From Mansonella perstans (Eukaryota; Nematoda; Chromadorea; Rhabditida; Onchocercidae), in NCBI GenBank assembly GCA_037074765.1, contig JBAMDO010000163.1, positions 62,001 through 126,000 on the forward strand: 64,000 nucleotides of DNA. Direction: 5' to 3'. How positions within the stretch are numbered: the stretch's first letter is position 1; each line of letters starts with the position of its first letter. Positions 1 through 21,395 of this stretch are shown one piece after another. The translations under genes were made by a program, and so were the position numbers. Under the pieces are notes generated by a model that was not told the DNA's origin, searched no databases, and saw only the letters and a list, made by a program, of their open reading frames with translations.

Positions 1-1737
1 ACATACTGTATAATTTAAAACTGTAATTTCTAAATTTACATTTTCATACTTTCAGTATTAAGAATATAGCAAGAGAGAGAATAAATATGAACAAAATGAA
101 TAATTGATAAATTTTCATTGAATGTTTCCACGAGAAATAATAAAATTTCGGATAATAAATCATTTATTTTTTATGAAAATTTTGAATAATCCTTCATTTA
201 CCAATTGCATTATTTATAAGAGCTCCTCTCAGTTCACTCAGCCAAATTTCAATTAACCAATGCCGTCCTACTTTTCATCTTATCACAATCATGGAACTTT
301 GTTGCAGTCTTAACATATTTTGCATAAGCAAATTTGTAAATAAAAAGTCACTATATTAGATATAATAGTGGTAGTGGTAATTAGCAATAATGACAATTAT
401 TTACAATCGATTAATGAATATAAACTAATCAACATAACGAAAATATCATGAAAAACTAATTAATATCAGTAATAAGTTACGCAGTGATAATAGTAATTAT
501 ATGATCAGTTAATAGTATTAATACTGAGTAAACTAATATTTATCAATGCAAAAATTACCTTGTCAAAATTTAAAATTAATCATTTGATCAATTAATATTA
601 AAAAGTAATATCATTGACAATTGAGCACTAATGTGTTGTGTTGTTATCTTGCGAGAATGAAATACATTTCATTTCGCAGAAAATGATGTATCCTTTGGAG
701 CAAATTTAATTGTAGGCAAATTATCCTAATAAGCTAGTAGTAGATGCTTCTCATTACTACTCACTATTACTTTGCTTTTCAGTTTTATTAATCAATTATT
801 TACAATTACTTTTGATATTTCATTAACTAAATATCTGTTTGCGCCAAATTAGTGTTAAAATTTATTATTAGTTATCATTTTGCTGATAACCATTTTTTTT
901 GCATGTGAATTTACAGTTTAGTGTAAAATTTTACATGTTTAAATTGATTAATTTTTTTATTTTTTCTTCTTAAATAAAACAATTTATCATTCAGCAAATA
1001 TTTTTGCTCAAAAAAAAAGTGATTTGTATAAAATTATTGCAATGAAATAGTGATGAAAGTAGAAAAAATAATAAATTTTAAAGTTTGATTGGAATAGCTA
1101 TTTTTAATTGAAATCATAAATCTGTATTTTTAATTTTATTGTATAAATGCACTAATTTTTATTTCATGAATGTATCTGTAATTAAAAAATCGACGTAAAT
1201 GAAAGTTTACTGATTTATGTTATTGGTTGCTGGTCGTTCACTGATTGCTGATTACTGATTTACTGTTTCGTCAAACTACTGATTTTGTCAAATTTCTGAA
1301 TTTTATTAATTTCTCATGGAGATTTAAAATCGAAATTTATTTCCGCTTTGCTTTTTGTTATTTTTAAACTTTAAATTTTTTTCAACTTGACCATCATTTT
1401 CATTTGTCACAAAAGTGTTGGATTATTTTGTATTGATCATTTAAAGCAATTGGTGCATAAAAATTTGATAAAAAACAAACTATATTTGAAGTGTCGAGCA
1501 AATTTAAATAAAATTAAAACTTGTTAAGAAGTTTTTTTTTCTTATCTTCTAACTTCAAATGATATTTAAGAGGATTTCGATCATTACGATTAGTTTATAT
1601 TTTTTGCTTTCTTTTTCATTTTTTTTTTGTTTTTTATCCATAAATTAATTTAAGAGCGCATGTTACTTTGAAAAAGTGTTTTTTTCCAATCAATTCATCT
1701 TTTTATTACTTTCCTTTCAAATTTTGTTCAATAAGTA

Positions 1738-2200
1738 TTAAATTTAATTATCAATTTTTCAACAATTGTTAAATTGAATTATTAATTTAATTATCAGTTT
1801 TGTTATCAATTTAATTATCATTTTACTGAATTATAAATTTAATTATCATTTAATTGTCAATTTAACAATTGTTAAATTGAATTATCAATTTAATTATCAT
1901 TATCAGTTTTTTTTTTTAATTATCAGTTTTACGTGTGATTATGGATAATCATGATATTTTACTATCAATTTTATCCAGTAATTATTAAAGTTAACCGACA
2001 ATTTTCCAAAATTTATGCAATAAATATTAAAATTGGTTATTAATTTTTCAAGATTTATTATGATTATTAATTTAAATTATCAATTTTGTTCAATAATTAT
2101 CAAATTTAATATTAAAGAATTATTAATTTTATTCAATATTTACTGAAACTAACTGATAATTTTCCAAAATTTATTCAACAATTATTAAATTCAATATCGA
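1738..2200. repeat. Low-complexity AT repeat (ATTATCAATTTA-type)
   Basis: Degenerate copies of a motif close to AATTTAATTATCA recur roughly every 12-30 bases, mixed with palindromic CAATTGTTAA. The copies are diverged and have no fixed period. This looks like cryptic simple sequence rather than a mobile element. Confidence 0.6.
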
Positions 2201-2322
2201 TTTGCATTTCGTTCTCTTTTTTAGTTTTTTTTGAAATTCTGCAAATAATAAAACTTTAATTTTAACGCTGTTAAATCATAAAAAATGCTGGCTGGTTTAA
2301 AATATGATATTTAATTATTCGA

Positions 2323-2355
2323 CACTACTACTACTACTACTATTACTACTACTAA
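2323..2355. repeat. (ACT)n trinucleotide microsatellite
   Basis: About eleven ACT units in a row, with one ATT interruption. No coding frame surrounds it. Confidence 0.85.
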
Positions 2356-5300
2356 AAGTACTGTTTGTGCACTTCGCACTGTGAAATTATGGAGTTATTA
2401 AATTGTCGACAAATAGAATAAACTGCCGTAAATTATACCCGATAGAGTAGAAATGAAAGATAAAAAAAAGAATTGTTAAAATTAAAATTGCAGTAGAAAA
2501 TGATAAAAAGTGATGAAAAGGATGAGAAATGAAATAAAAAAGTTAAAAAGCAAACTGAGTTTTTTACTTTCGTAAAACTTTTCATTACAAATGAAATTTT
2601 TCCATTTTACTTAAATATTTTCATCGTTGAATGCGATGAATGTTTGAAATTTAAAAAATTTAATTCCAAAAATTTATAATTTCAAGAAAAAAATTTTTAT
2701 TTTTGTCACGTAGCAGCAGTAAATTCCTTTTTCTTCTAAATGTAATAGTTTGAAGAATATATAAATTTCTAAAAATTTCAAAAAATTTACAATCGCTAAA
2801 AATTGCTTAAGAATTGGCGAGTAATTTTTTTCAAATACATTGTTTATCATTAATTTATCAAATATTAATCGCGAATTTCTCTAAATTTTGGAAAATTTTA
2901 CGAAATTTTTTTTTCAGTGTTTGTTTCTATAGTATAAAATTAACTAATGATGAACGAAATTTAGAAACGAAGTAAAGTAAATATGTAAATAGAAGACAAT
3001 AGTTGAAGAAATGCATCATGGAAAAAAGCGATCGATCTGCAGCGAAAATCCTAAAGTTAATTTACTTTTTGAATTTTGCTTGTTTAGCCAAATCGAATTA
3101 GACGATTCATTGAAAAATTCATTTATTTTTTTATTTTTATCTCTTTGTACTATAAATATAATTAGCGTGATGTCGCACTAGAGAAATCAACAAGCAAAAA
3201 AAAGTTTTTCACATTTTTGCGAGATTAAATTGAAAAAATTTTCGACGAATATATGAGAGGGAAAAATTATAAATTTATTGATTTAGTAAGAAAAATAGTG
3301 TCATGTATGTGCTAAGCATCAAATATGTGTCATCATTTTTGGCTTAAAAATGAGAAATTTTTGTGGATATTTTATTTTATTGTATTTTTTTTTTGTAAAA
3401 AACTGATACTGGAAAGAATGAATGAGTTAAGTGTAAGTAAATTGAAAACTTAATAGCTTCGTTTTTTCCTTTTTTTTTTTTTATTCATATAAACTAAAAG
3501 CCCAAAATAAATGCCCAAACAATTGATATTTTACAGTAAAATTCTCCCTTCACTGATATTTTGCAGTATTTTCCTTCTAAAAATTTCTGAAATATCAATT
3601 CAGAGAGAAATAAATTAGTTTCACAATTTGGAAGTAACTGCATGAAATTCCAATAAAAGTTTGTTACATTTTTTATGGCTTTTTTTAAAATTGTAATTTA
3701 TTTTACATTTTTGGGCGTTTTTTCTGTTGGTTGTACTTTTTTCATATAAAATGAGAAAATTTTTATGTAAAATGGAAGCAATTTGCATTTATGTGCATGA
3801 ATAAAGTGTTGTAATTTAAGCTTTTTTTTTTTTGTTTGAGCTAAAAAAACAAATTGCAGAAAGGGTTTCAATCAGTAATTGGTCTGTGGAAGGTCTGTGA
3901 AAAACTTCAGTAATTCAGTTCCTGAGCGGTTGAATTTTTAATAAAATTTTTTCTTTCCCATTTCTCTTTCTTTTCTGCATATGATAGATAGTTTTCAATT
4001 TTACAATTGCTAAAATTTTTGTAAAATTTAAAAAATTTTTTTTAAATTTTTAAAAATTGTGATTAACAGTTTCTAATTTTTAGCTTTTAATATCATTGAG
4101 AAAAAAGCAACAGATGAAATATTTTATTGATAATATTTGATTTCATTTTATGATGATAAGATAACAGATTTGTAAGAAATGCTGACTTGTTAAATTTCTA
4201 AAATGCAATGCAGCATTTGATTACAAAAACTTGTATTGAATTCTTATTTTTGTTTTAGTTAAATGATTTAATTCATTGAATAACTGAACAAAATAGTCAC
4301 GTGTATCGTCAATATCGTTGAAAATTGCTATAAAAGCATAATTTTGTTGAACAATCTTTTTTTTAAATTTGAATTTCAAATATATTTCATTTTGATCATT
4401 TTTTACAACAAAAAATTGAGCACAGAAATTTTCTGTTCATTCTATTCATTTGAAATATTCGTTTCAAAACATTTGTAAAAAGTATTCATTTATATACAAT
4501 TTAATAAATTTCCGAAAAAAACTGGAAAAAGAGTTTCAGTGCTCATTTCTGTTAGATTATCTGTTAGTTAGCATCAAAATTTCACTTATTTGTATCAAAT
4601 TCATTCAAAAAGAAAGGAAAAATTTTAAATTATGAAATTCGTATTTGTTATAAATTTTTCGATAATTAATCATTGATGTGTGAAAAAAAAACCTCAATTA
4701 CATTTCTCAATAATTAATCATTGATATGTGAAAATTTAATTGGATTGCACTTATCGATTGTGTGTAGCAGCAATTTGTAATATTTTTTGAAAAAATCAAA
4801 CTTGAGTTGTTATTTAGATTAATCAGCTTTTATTCACAATATTTCTGAAACATTTTTAATTATAACATTATTCAGAATTCAATTATTATACATTCAACAA
4901 AAGTGATGCTAAAATTCAATTACTTACTTGGTTTGACAAAAATAAATGAGTATGTGGGAAAGATGTATATTTGTCGTTAATTGTTAAATTCTTTTACGGC
5001 TGTCTACATTATCACTTGATTTAATCGAGAGAAAACTTTCAAGTCTTTTCAGTCTTTTCATTTTCAGAAAACTTTTTTTTTTGCTACAATTGCTGCAATT
5101 TCCGATATTTTCATTCATTGTTACATCTCTCATTTTTATTTATTTCACAGAATTTCAACAATTTCAATATTCAATTTCAAGAATGATTTGCCAAAAAACT
5201 ATGTATTATAAAAAAGAAAGAGACACAATTCTTTGTCCCTATTTCATCTGAATTATTTTGAAATTTCTACATTTCATGCTTTGCAAAATTATTCTAATTA

Positions 5301-7919
5301 ATTATTACTGTAAAATTCCCCTTTTTAGAGAAACGAAAAAAACTATCTGACGAGAAAATTTTTATATCAAATTCATTGATTAATAAAATTCATATCAGGT
5401 ATCATTTAAAGTGTCGCACATTCATTTAAAAAGATTTAAACTGATTGAATATTGCAATTTTTTTTTAAAAAAAGAAGTTTTGCCTGAATATTTGAAGATT
5501 GAGGGGCAAGGATAAAATGTTGAATGAGAGGAAAAAGGATAAAAATAAAAATTTTTGATTAAGGTTTTGATTGCTTTTTTTCTTGTTTTTTTTTGGTCAT
5601 AATTTCAATTCATTCCAATTTTAGCAGATCTCGCACCTGTTCTAGTTATGAATTAAGTAATTAATTTGATTATGATATGTAAACTGATAATTTTTTATCG
5701 TTTGTTACAACTCTTCCATTGTGCAGCAATTTTAAAACTGTTGTATTTGCAACGAATAAAATAAAATTACGCTAATTAATTCAATCGTTATTCGTTTAAT
5801 TATTGTTAATTAATTCAAATTTTACAAAATTTAAAATAACTGATACATCCATGTTTTATTCATACTAATTAAAAATGATTTATTACATATTATTCAAGGA
5901 TCTTTTTGTTAATCGCTTCGTTTTTATTGGAAAATTATTTGACAAAAAAATTGATATGTTTGAAAATTAAATTTTATAATTTTTTACATTTTTTAATTCA
6001 GCCATATTCTTAAAAAAAATCTGTCTTAATTTAAGAATTTATTTTTAGTGAAAATTCTTTCAGAAATTTTGAAGAAAAAAAAGTTATTCCTTTTTCTTTT
6101 TATTTTTTTTGTTCGCTAATTAATTTTTACTTTATTTTTTTCTCTTGTTAATCCATCTTTTTTTTTACTGAATACTTCTTGTCCGAAATTAGTTTTGCGT
6201 TCATTTTTTTTTAAATTTACTATTTTCCTTTTTTCAAACATCTTTTTGAAAATGTTACTTTGCTGGAGGACAAACGAAATAATAATGCTAAAACCAAAAG
6301 AATTGAATCTATTAGTGTATATGACTATTTTTCTGATTTTTACCATTCAAATTTTGCTAAATGAAAGTTACAGAAAAAATGTTGTAAGAGCAATTAATTT
6401 TATCATTGACTAATCGTTCCTTCTTATCATTTCTTCAAAGTTTGGTATTCTATTTAACATTTGAAAAATTGTTTTTTTTAGCTTTTTCAGTATGCTCGAA
6501 TATTGACCAATGCATTTATTTATTTTTATTTTCAATATGTTTAATTCAATTGTGATTTTTATTTTTTGATACCTTTTTATCCATTATAATTTTTTAGCTT
6601 TTGTTGCTAATTGATTTTCAAGAATTATTTTTAACATATCTTTTTTTATATTATTTCATTTCAATAGGATCACATTACTTAAATTCCTTATTAAATTGCT
6701 CTATTAAATTACTTAAGGATATTATATTACTTAAGCTCTTTATTTTCATTCCGCAATATTTTTCATCTTGATTTTTTCTCTCGAATCTAGTTTTATATCA
6801 TTTGTAAAACATAATTAATTATAAATGAATCTATAATCCGATTTGATTTGTTTATTTAGTTTTAAACTGATTTGATTTCGTTTTTTTTTTTTTTTTTTTT
6901 TTTACACCAGTAAATTAGTCCACTCCTCTAAAACAATCTTATTGATTTTACAAGTTCATTAAATTATGAAATGTTTGCCGCATAATGTCGTCCCAGTGCG
7001 TGATGCACGACTGATGTAAACTTTTGCTTTAATTCGCAAAACGCCAATGCCCAGACACTGAGGTCCAGGATAGCTTGCTTAGCATAAAAAGTAGCTAGCT
7101 TATGCTAAATTCAGTAAGATTACAGAAATGCTGGATTCCAGTGTCACGCACATAGCTTTCAAATAATTATTTTTGTTCTGTGTATATGCATGTACATTTC
7201 TGCACATATAAAATCCTTCAAACCTGAAGTACTTCGATATGTATATTTTTGAAATATGTATATCGATATAGATATACATATAAATTATGTACTCGTATTT
7301 CTGTATATATTTTTTCAGATCATTTGTCAATCATTTAAAATCTCAATAAAAATGACAATCGTCAAAATTTGTCACCCATAACATTGTCAATGCAATTTTC
7401 CAACGATTCATCATCATTGCTAACAGTTAATAAATATGCAGTTTGGTAATTAGTTTTTTCTTTTTCTTCAATTAATTTTTCTGCAATATATTTTTTAAAC
7501 ATTAAAGTAATGAATAAATTAGTAAAGTTAATTCCTTTCAACCTTTTTATCTTCCTTTCTTTCTGTTGTTATTACTTATTGATCCTTAAATAATTTTCAA
7601 TGTAATAATACCACTGATAATTGTAGTAATATAACAACAGCAGCAATGATATTATAGCAGACAGTAACAGTAATAATTATGATTGTTATAAATAATATTC
7701 AATTATTATAAATCCTAAAAACTTCATGTAAAGAATAGCTTATCACGAATAAAAAGTAAAAATTTGTCCAAGTAACAATTAATTAATGCTATTTCGACAA
7801 TTTAAAAATTCATTTCAATTCCAACTTTCCTCCTTTTTCTTAAATTAAATTGTTTTCACATTTTTTCAGAAATTATTAGTCGTCCTTAGTTTAAATTATT
7901 CAATTCAAATAATTTTCAG

Positions 7920-10900
7920 GCCAACATCATCATCAGTATCACCAGTAGCATCATCACCGACTTCATTAATTAGCACCTGGATTCCTCCAACCCGTGGTGC
8001 GCATATTTTTGGCGCAATATTTGTTGGATGTGGTTTAGCAGCGTTCATTATCAATGCAACAGTCATGTTGACACTTTGTCGTTTAAGACGGAATATATTG
8101 TCACATGTTTTCTACATACTTATCCTAAATTTTGCCATCATTGATCTTCTTAAAAGTATGCTCATACATAAATATAACGTTAATTGTATATTTTTAATAA
8201 AAATTATTTTTTATACATGTTATTAATGAGCAATAAGAAGGATAGAATATTTCTTTTTATTTTGTAATTTTAAAAAGTTTGATTACAAATCGACATTTCA
8301 CCGTAAATTTTAATGAGCAATAATTGACCAATAAAATTTTCTAACAGAAATTTTCAAAAATTTTATTTGTAAATCATAATTTTAAAAAATGATTTTTAAT
8401 AAATAATATTTAATTTCGTGCAACTTGAGTATAATTATTTTACAGGTATATGTTCAGTAATATGGGCATTAAAAATGTTACCTGCCGATATCAGTACATC
8501 TATGTATTTTATGAAAGCTGATCAATTTGCATTAATAATTTTACGTTTCACAAATTTAGCAACCATTTTAAATTTGTTAATACTTACACTTAATGAATAC
8601 GTTTGCATTATCTATCCATTTCACTATCGACGACTTGTTACTAAGTTAGTTAAAAGTTATATTTCATTTACTATCCAGACTGCCGTATTTAACACTGTTG
8701 ATTCGATTTAAAAAAAAAACCTAAAGAAATGGCAACAAATTGTTAAATTAGCTTATACAAATTAATAAATTAGCTTATATCCTGTGTAAATAAATATACA
8801 CATTTCATTTTCTCATGTTCATTTATTTAAAAGGAAAAGAAATTGATTGAAATTTGATTAAAAAGATTTAGTGTAAAAAAAATATTTAGGATAAAAAAAT
8901 TGAAATTATAATTTTTGCAAAGATTTCAATGTATTTTCGAAATTTAAAATTATATAAAAAAATTTTCAGCTAAAAATTACAAAAATTTTTGAATTTTGCA
9001 AAAAGAATTCGAAAAGAGAAAATTGAAAAAACTATTGGATAAGTGGTAACAAGTTTTTTGCTTAATCTGTTTGGAAAAAGTTTGAGTTGTATATGATTTA
9101 ACTTTCAAACCACCAGCAACCCTGCACGGTCTCTCGTTAAACCTCCAGGGCCTAATGCCAAGTATATTAGCATTAAATTTTCATGATGGCTTACTTGTAT
9201 TAGATGAAAAATTTAGATTTTTCACTAATGCATTTCTGATTTAAGAAACTAATTTTCTTTTAGGGCTAAAGTTACATTGTTAATTGTAATTTGTTGGATA
9301 GCAGCTTGGGGACTTACATTATCCATTTTATTCCTCGGTTCACGAAACCATTCTATTTTTATCAAACCGGATTGCTTAATTAAACGACGATATTTCAATA
9401 ATGCTGCAAACAATGGTAATAATGATATTTTAAAATTCTTTTCAATGCATTGCATAATTCAAAAGTTTTTAATTCAAATTTAATACTTAAATAAATAATA
9501 AGCTTAAAATACTTAATTAAATTACTTCGATTAAAAATACTCTTCAAAAATGATCAATTAATTGAATTATTAATAGAAAATAATTAATTTTCAGTTTTCA
9601 TTAATATTTTATGAAAATTGTTAAACTATTTACGTTCATTTAATTATCCTGAAGGCAATTAAACTTGTATCATTTTTTTATGGATAATATAATTTTTTTG
9701 TAGATAATATATATTTTGCCATATTCAATTTAATTAAAATAACCATTTTTTTTAATTTTCAAGAAATTTAAGCTTTGGATTTTTGCAGCAACATTAACTG
9801 CTAGAACAATAGCAAGGATAAGGACAACAGGAACAGCAACAACAATAACAACAACTACAACAACAAATAACATCTCTTTTTCATTACGTTTACCATCGTG
9901 TAAGATTTTCTAACTATACATTTATTAATTATTTTTCCTACTGTTTATTGCTCAAAATAACAATAATAGAAGTTTGGAGGAAACAAATAAAAAAAGAAAT
10001 TAATCAACTAAACAAAAATAAATAAATAAGTGAACAAACAATTTTGTTTAGAGAAATGAATCGAAAGAGACATTATTTATTTCTTTTTTTTATAGTTATT
10101 TTGTCTATTTCAACAAATAAAAAAGAACAAACAAAACAAAGCAAAAGAATTAATGTGAACAAATAAATGAGTAAATAAAACGAATGAATAAAACAAATAA
10201 TAAACAAAAAAATGAATACACCAATAAACCGTAAATAATTTTATTTGGAAAAATGAAAACCAGACAAATAAAATGTATTTTTTTTCCTACATTTAAAAAA
10301 ACATTCAAAAAAAGAAAATGAAAAGTATTTTAAAATTTAAGTGATTTTATCTTTTGAAATTTATAGACTGTTTTGTGCGTATGAGCCAAATATCAAATAA
10401 TACTGAATTTATTTATAATATATTTGTTATCGTATTTTGTTTCGCATGTCTTATCATTTCAATTGCATGCTATAGTCGACTAATTCGTGTTATTTCAAAA
10501 ATTGTCAAAAAGAATTCGTCGGTATGTTTTTCTCGTTTATTAATTTTGAAATTTTATAAATTATTTAATTTAGAAGAACAATTGAATTGAACTTATAGAA
10601 TTTTTTTTGAAGTTATTTTCATTTTTAACTTATTTTAGTATTTTAATCATTTAAAAATTTTCCTTTTCGGAAATTGCACTATTTTTGTTTTTTCTTTCTT
10701 TCTGTTAAGAGATGTTTCATTGAAATCTTTTTTAAAACTATTCCATATAATAAAGAAATTAAACAAACTGACTAATTAATTTCATTGCTTGCAGATACTA
10801 ACAGATGATAATTGTCGAACTATTAATGATAATACAAATTGTAAGTTACTTTCGGAAACTATTTTAGCAGTTGTAAAAATATTGGAAATGGACAAAATTA

Positions 10901-12228
10901 AATTAAAGATATGAAAATATTGGAAATTTATGAAATTACATTAAAGATACAAAATAGTTTTTAAATTGATAATTGAAAAAATATTTAAAATAAATAGAAA
11001 ATGTATGAATTTAAATTAAAGGCTATTGGAAATGGACAAAATTAAATTAAAGATATGAAAATATTGGAAATGTATGAAATTACATTAAAGATACAAATAG
11101 TTTTTAAACTGATAATTGAAAAATGTTTCATCCAATTTCCGGTTAACTGAATATAGCCTAGAGATATTTCATCTAATTTTTCTAAAATATGGATATTATA
11201 AAAAAGATATTATAAAAGAAAATATTAAAAAAAAAATACTAAAATTTATTTTAGATATTTTCCTTTTTTTTCAAATTTCAGGTGAATTCAATCAAGCAAA
11301 GAAACAATTATTAAAAAGGAACAAACACATTATTGTAATTGGCATTGTATTGGCTATCTACACTGTTTATCTTATTTCTTATTCAGCAATTAAATTTTTA
11401 TTTGTTACTAGACTAAAAAGGTTTCGATTAAAATGATTAATTTGATTAAAATTTAATATTTTAATTTGTGAAAAGTAAGCTTAATTTGATTGGAATATAA
11501 ATTGGAATAAAGAAAAAAGGAATTTGTAAAAATAAAAAAATAGAAATGAAAATTAATCATATTATTTTTTTTGCAAAATTCATGCATTTATTTTATTAAA
11601 AATTTTTTTACCTTAAATTTAAGTTAGTTATTTAAGTTCACGTTTGGGTATTTCACGCACGGCTCTGTATTACGTACGATGGGGTTTTCAAACGTTAATG
11701 TGTTTAAATGCACTACTGCAACCGCTTTGTTATTTTAGGATGCACGAATTTCGATGCGCTTTTAAAACGTATTCATTTAATTTTAATTCCTTCTATCGCT
11801 TATTAATTAACTAAATTTTTCAAAATTTGAATTAAAAAGTTTTTATCGTGAAATCTTTTGTCCTTGTCAATAATTTAAGAAGCAAACAATGCTAAAGAAA
11901 TGAAATGTATTAATTTTTTTCAAATTAGAATTTCAAAATAAATACAAAAAGACTGAGTGTGAAGAATTAAATTATAAATTGGAATTTCGAAATGAAAATA
12001 CATTTCAATTGATAAGGAGTTAATTAATAAGTTAATTAATTTCGATTATAAAATTTAATACTAAAAAAAAATTTACTAATGAATTTTTTTAGCGTTATAT
12101 TTCGTCGTAATACATGCAAATCATTCCTAGCAGAAGCAATTTATTTACCCGTTACGGATAACCGGCGGCGAATGGTTATCGGAAGCAGTAGTCGAATTGA
12201 TAGAAATAAAAGACAACATGCAACTTAA
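7920..12228 (+). CDS. Orphan class A (rhodopsin-like) GPCR, start missing
   Basis: Seven-transmembrane receptor of the plasma membrane. Nine exons join in frame: 7920-8155, 8446-8644, 9264-9415, 9789-9899, 10367-10521, 10795-10840, 11282-11420, 11637-11768 and 12093-12228, giving 434 visible residues. Exon 1 carries a Ser/Pro-rich N terminus, TM1 and most of TM2. Exon 2 has TM3 ending in NEYVCIIYPFHYRR, the equivalent of the DRY loop. Exon 3 has TM4 with its Trp. Exon 4 encodes a Thr-rich extracellular stretch. Exon 5 has TM5. Exons 6-7 give a basic loop 3 and TM6. Exon 8 has TM7 with NALLQPLCYF in place of NPxxY. Exon 9 is a basic C tail with a Cys suited to palmitoylation. Both signature motifs are non-standard. 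The ligand is unknown; peptide or amine receptor subfamilies are both possible. The start codon lies upstream and was not found. Confidence 0.85.
10881..11123. repeat. Tandem duplication, about 100 bp at 144-bp offset, in a GPCR intron
   Basis: The block 10881-10980 recurs at 11025-11123 with only a few substitutions and a one-base indel. Both copies run from ATTGGAAATGGAC to GATAATTGAAAAA. It lies in the intron between the two loop-3 exons and enlarges that intron without touching coding sequence. The near identity indicates a recent event. Confidence 0.85.
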
Positions 12229-13042
12229 ATTGTTGGCGCAATTATTAGTAGTGAAAATTTTTTTTTTTGTTCGCTTGATTTGGAATAGATTTTGTGAAGA
12301 AATCTATATGCTTTTTCAGAAAGAAATAGAAGGAAAAAGGCGATGAAAAATAAAACGACATTTTTTAATAATTTAATTTTAATTTTTCTTTTTTTGCTAA
12401 GTCAAATAATTGTTAAAAGGCAAATTAAAATTGCCATATTTTGAATCAAAATTAAATTTAATACCAAAGTCAAAATGCTTGCAATTTTTTACCTTCATAA
12501 GATTATATAATTGTATATGTTGTGAACCACTTATAATGATCTCATTTTTCATTTCCTCAACTTTCTTTCCAATTATTATCATATCATTTATTTGTTTAGT
12601 ATGCGCAAATGTGAATTATTTATTCACGTAAGCAATTTCATCAACTATTTGTATGAATGCTTTCATTTCAAAAATTTAAATTTCAATACTTCCAAGAATC
12701 AAATAACTTCATAGTTAAACTGTTTATTATTATAATAAAAAAAAAAAAATCTGTTAGATACCGTACCTTACGTGCATTTGTTATCTATACATATGCAATT
12801 AATCAATTTGATTTGTTTTCAATGTAAGTTTTTCAAATTTAAATTCTAATAAAGTTTAATTTATAATGAAAATTTATGATGAAAATATTTTTTTCTCTTA
12901 TGTTGAAAAATTTTTGCAGAAGAAATCATATAAATTATTCATTAGAAATAGCAAATAATCCAATTAATTAGCGCATTTATGTTCCGCTTAAATTACTGAA
13001 ATTTCAAAACATTCATTAAATTTTGTCACGAACATTTATTTA
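12229..13042. other. Spacer between the convergent GPCR and mind bomb genes
   Basis: About 0.8 kb separates the two stop codons. A hydrophobic plus-strand open stretch at about 12503-12627 followed by 12762-12820 can be spliced in frame, but it duplicates TM7 of a receptor that already has one and has no conserved motif. I do not call it a gene. On the minus strand an AATAAA lies at 13040-13035, only two bases past the mind bomb stop, so that gene's 3' UTR is probably very short. Confidence 0.5.
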
Positions 13043-20531
<7,489 letters not shown>

Positions 20532-20548
20532 TTCAAATTAAATTGGAA

Positions 20549-20550
20549 CT
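20549..20550 (-). promoter_or_regulatory. Probable spliced-leader acceptor of the mind bomb gene
   Basis: On the minus strand a T-rich tract ends in AATAG 17 bases before the ATG, and the 17-base leader contains an in-frame stop. A short AG-preceded leader with no upstream exon in frame is the usual layout of a trans-spliced nematode mRNA. An ordinary 5' UTR intron would look the same. Confidence 0.5.
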
Positions 20551-21395
20551 ATTAAAAATAAAAAATCCTAAAACGAAGGAATGTATTTAAAAAAAAGCAA
20601 AAAAAAAACAATTTTCCAACAAAATTATAAATTTATCAAAATTGGAAAATACATTTTAGTATTGCTTGGAAATTTTCAAATTTCGAATTTTTTCATTTTT
20701 ATATTTTATTGAAATTTGAATAAAATGAGCGTAGTAATTTTTCCGATTCATTTTTTAAAATTTAAGTATGAAGATTAAAATTTTGCTTGATTAAATTCTA
20801 ATTAATGGAATTTTTGTTTTGTTAATAATCCATAACTTCAAGCAATATAACAAATGGTGTGAAAAAAATTTTTCAGAAACTTTCAATTTTTCAATAATTT
20901 CCTTTTTTTTTATTGCCTCAATTTTCTCCTTTTATATAAATACAACCAGCAAAATTAATAACTGACCAATGAAGTGAAAAAATTTTACAATGGCAAAAAA
21001 TTGTAAATCAACCTGTAAAAAATTCTAATAATTTTATGCAAAAAATAAAAAATTCAACTCCGCATACGAAATTTAGATAAAAAATATGTAAAAATTTGCA
21101 TAAACACATATGGCTGAAAATTACTGAAATCAACAAATTCAATGTTGGTGTAATTTTCGGTTGATTAGTGGTTTGTTTCTCATTCATTATGACTTATTAT
21201 TTCATTTTTCATTTATCGACAAATTTCATCTATCAGCAAAAATCCGGAAAATTTTATTAAATTGCAGAAAAAAATTCGTTGAATTTTCCTCCGATTTCAT
21301 TTGGCATTTAATTAATTAATTTGATGTTAAAATAATTTATAAATTTCAAATTTTTATTGATAGAAGAAAAACATACTGAAGATTCCAAAAAAAAA
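20551..21395. promoter_or_regulatory. Divergent promoter region between mind bomb and the AT-hook gene
   Basis: These 0.85 kb separate two divergent starts, so both promoters or leader acceptors should lie here. I see no TATA-like box or repeated motif that stands out from the AT background. A reading frame continues upstream of the AT-hook ATG to an acceptor ending GATAG at about 21362, so that gene may have an extra 5' exon in this stretch. Confidence 0.4.

Larger units (their letters stand above)
1..7919. other. AT-rich intergenic or 5' intron DNA, no gene seen
   Basis: Both strands hold only short open frames made of Phe, Lys, Asn and Ile codons, as expected by chance in DNA this AT-rich. 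No conserved motif or frame-consistent exon chain was found. The missing first exon or exons of the GPCR that begins at 7920 must lie somewhere here. A GC-richer patch at about 6970-7130 contains a small hairpin (arms 7079-7087 and 7100-7108) but no recognisable RNA gene. Confidence 0.6.

Noticed and set aside
6195..6413. Plus-strand frame of 72 codons that could be the first exon of the GPCR
   Set aside because: No donor in the needed phase is apparent and the sequence has no receptor N-terminal features. It overlaps an equally long frame on the other strand.
7079..7108. Nine-base inverted repeat in a GC-richer patch, possible ncRNA or mobile-element end
   Set aside because: The hairpin is short, no longer arms or target duplications are visible, and no RNA family is recognisable.
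12503..12820. Hydrophobic stretch followed by an in-frame second segment, looking like a further GPCR transmembrane exon
   Set aside because: The exon at 11637-11768 already supplies TM7 with its motif and the C tail at 12093 ends in a stop. The extra stretch has no conserved residues and is typical AT-rich hydrophobic noise.
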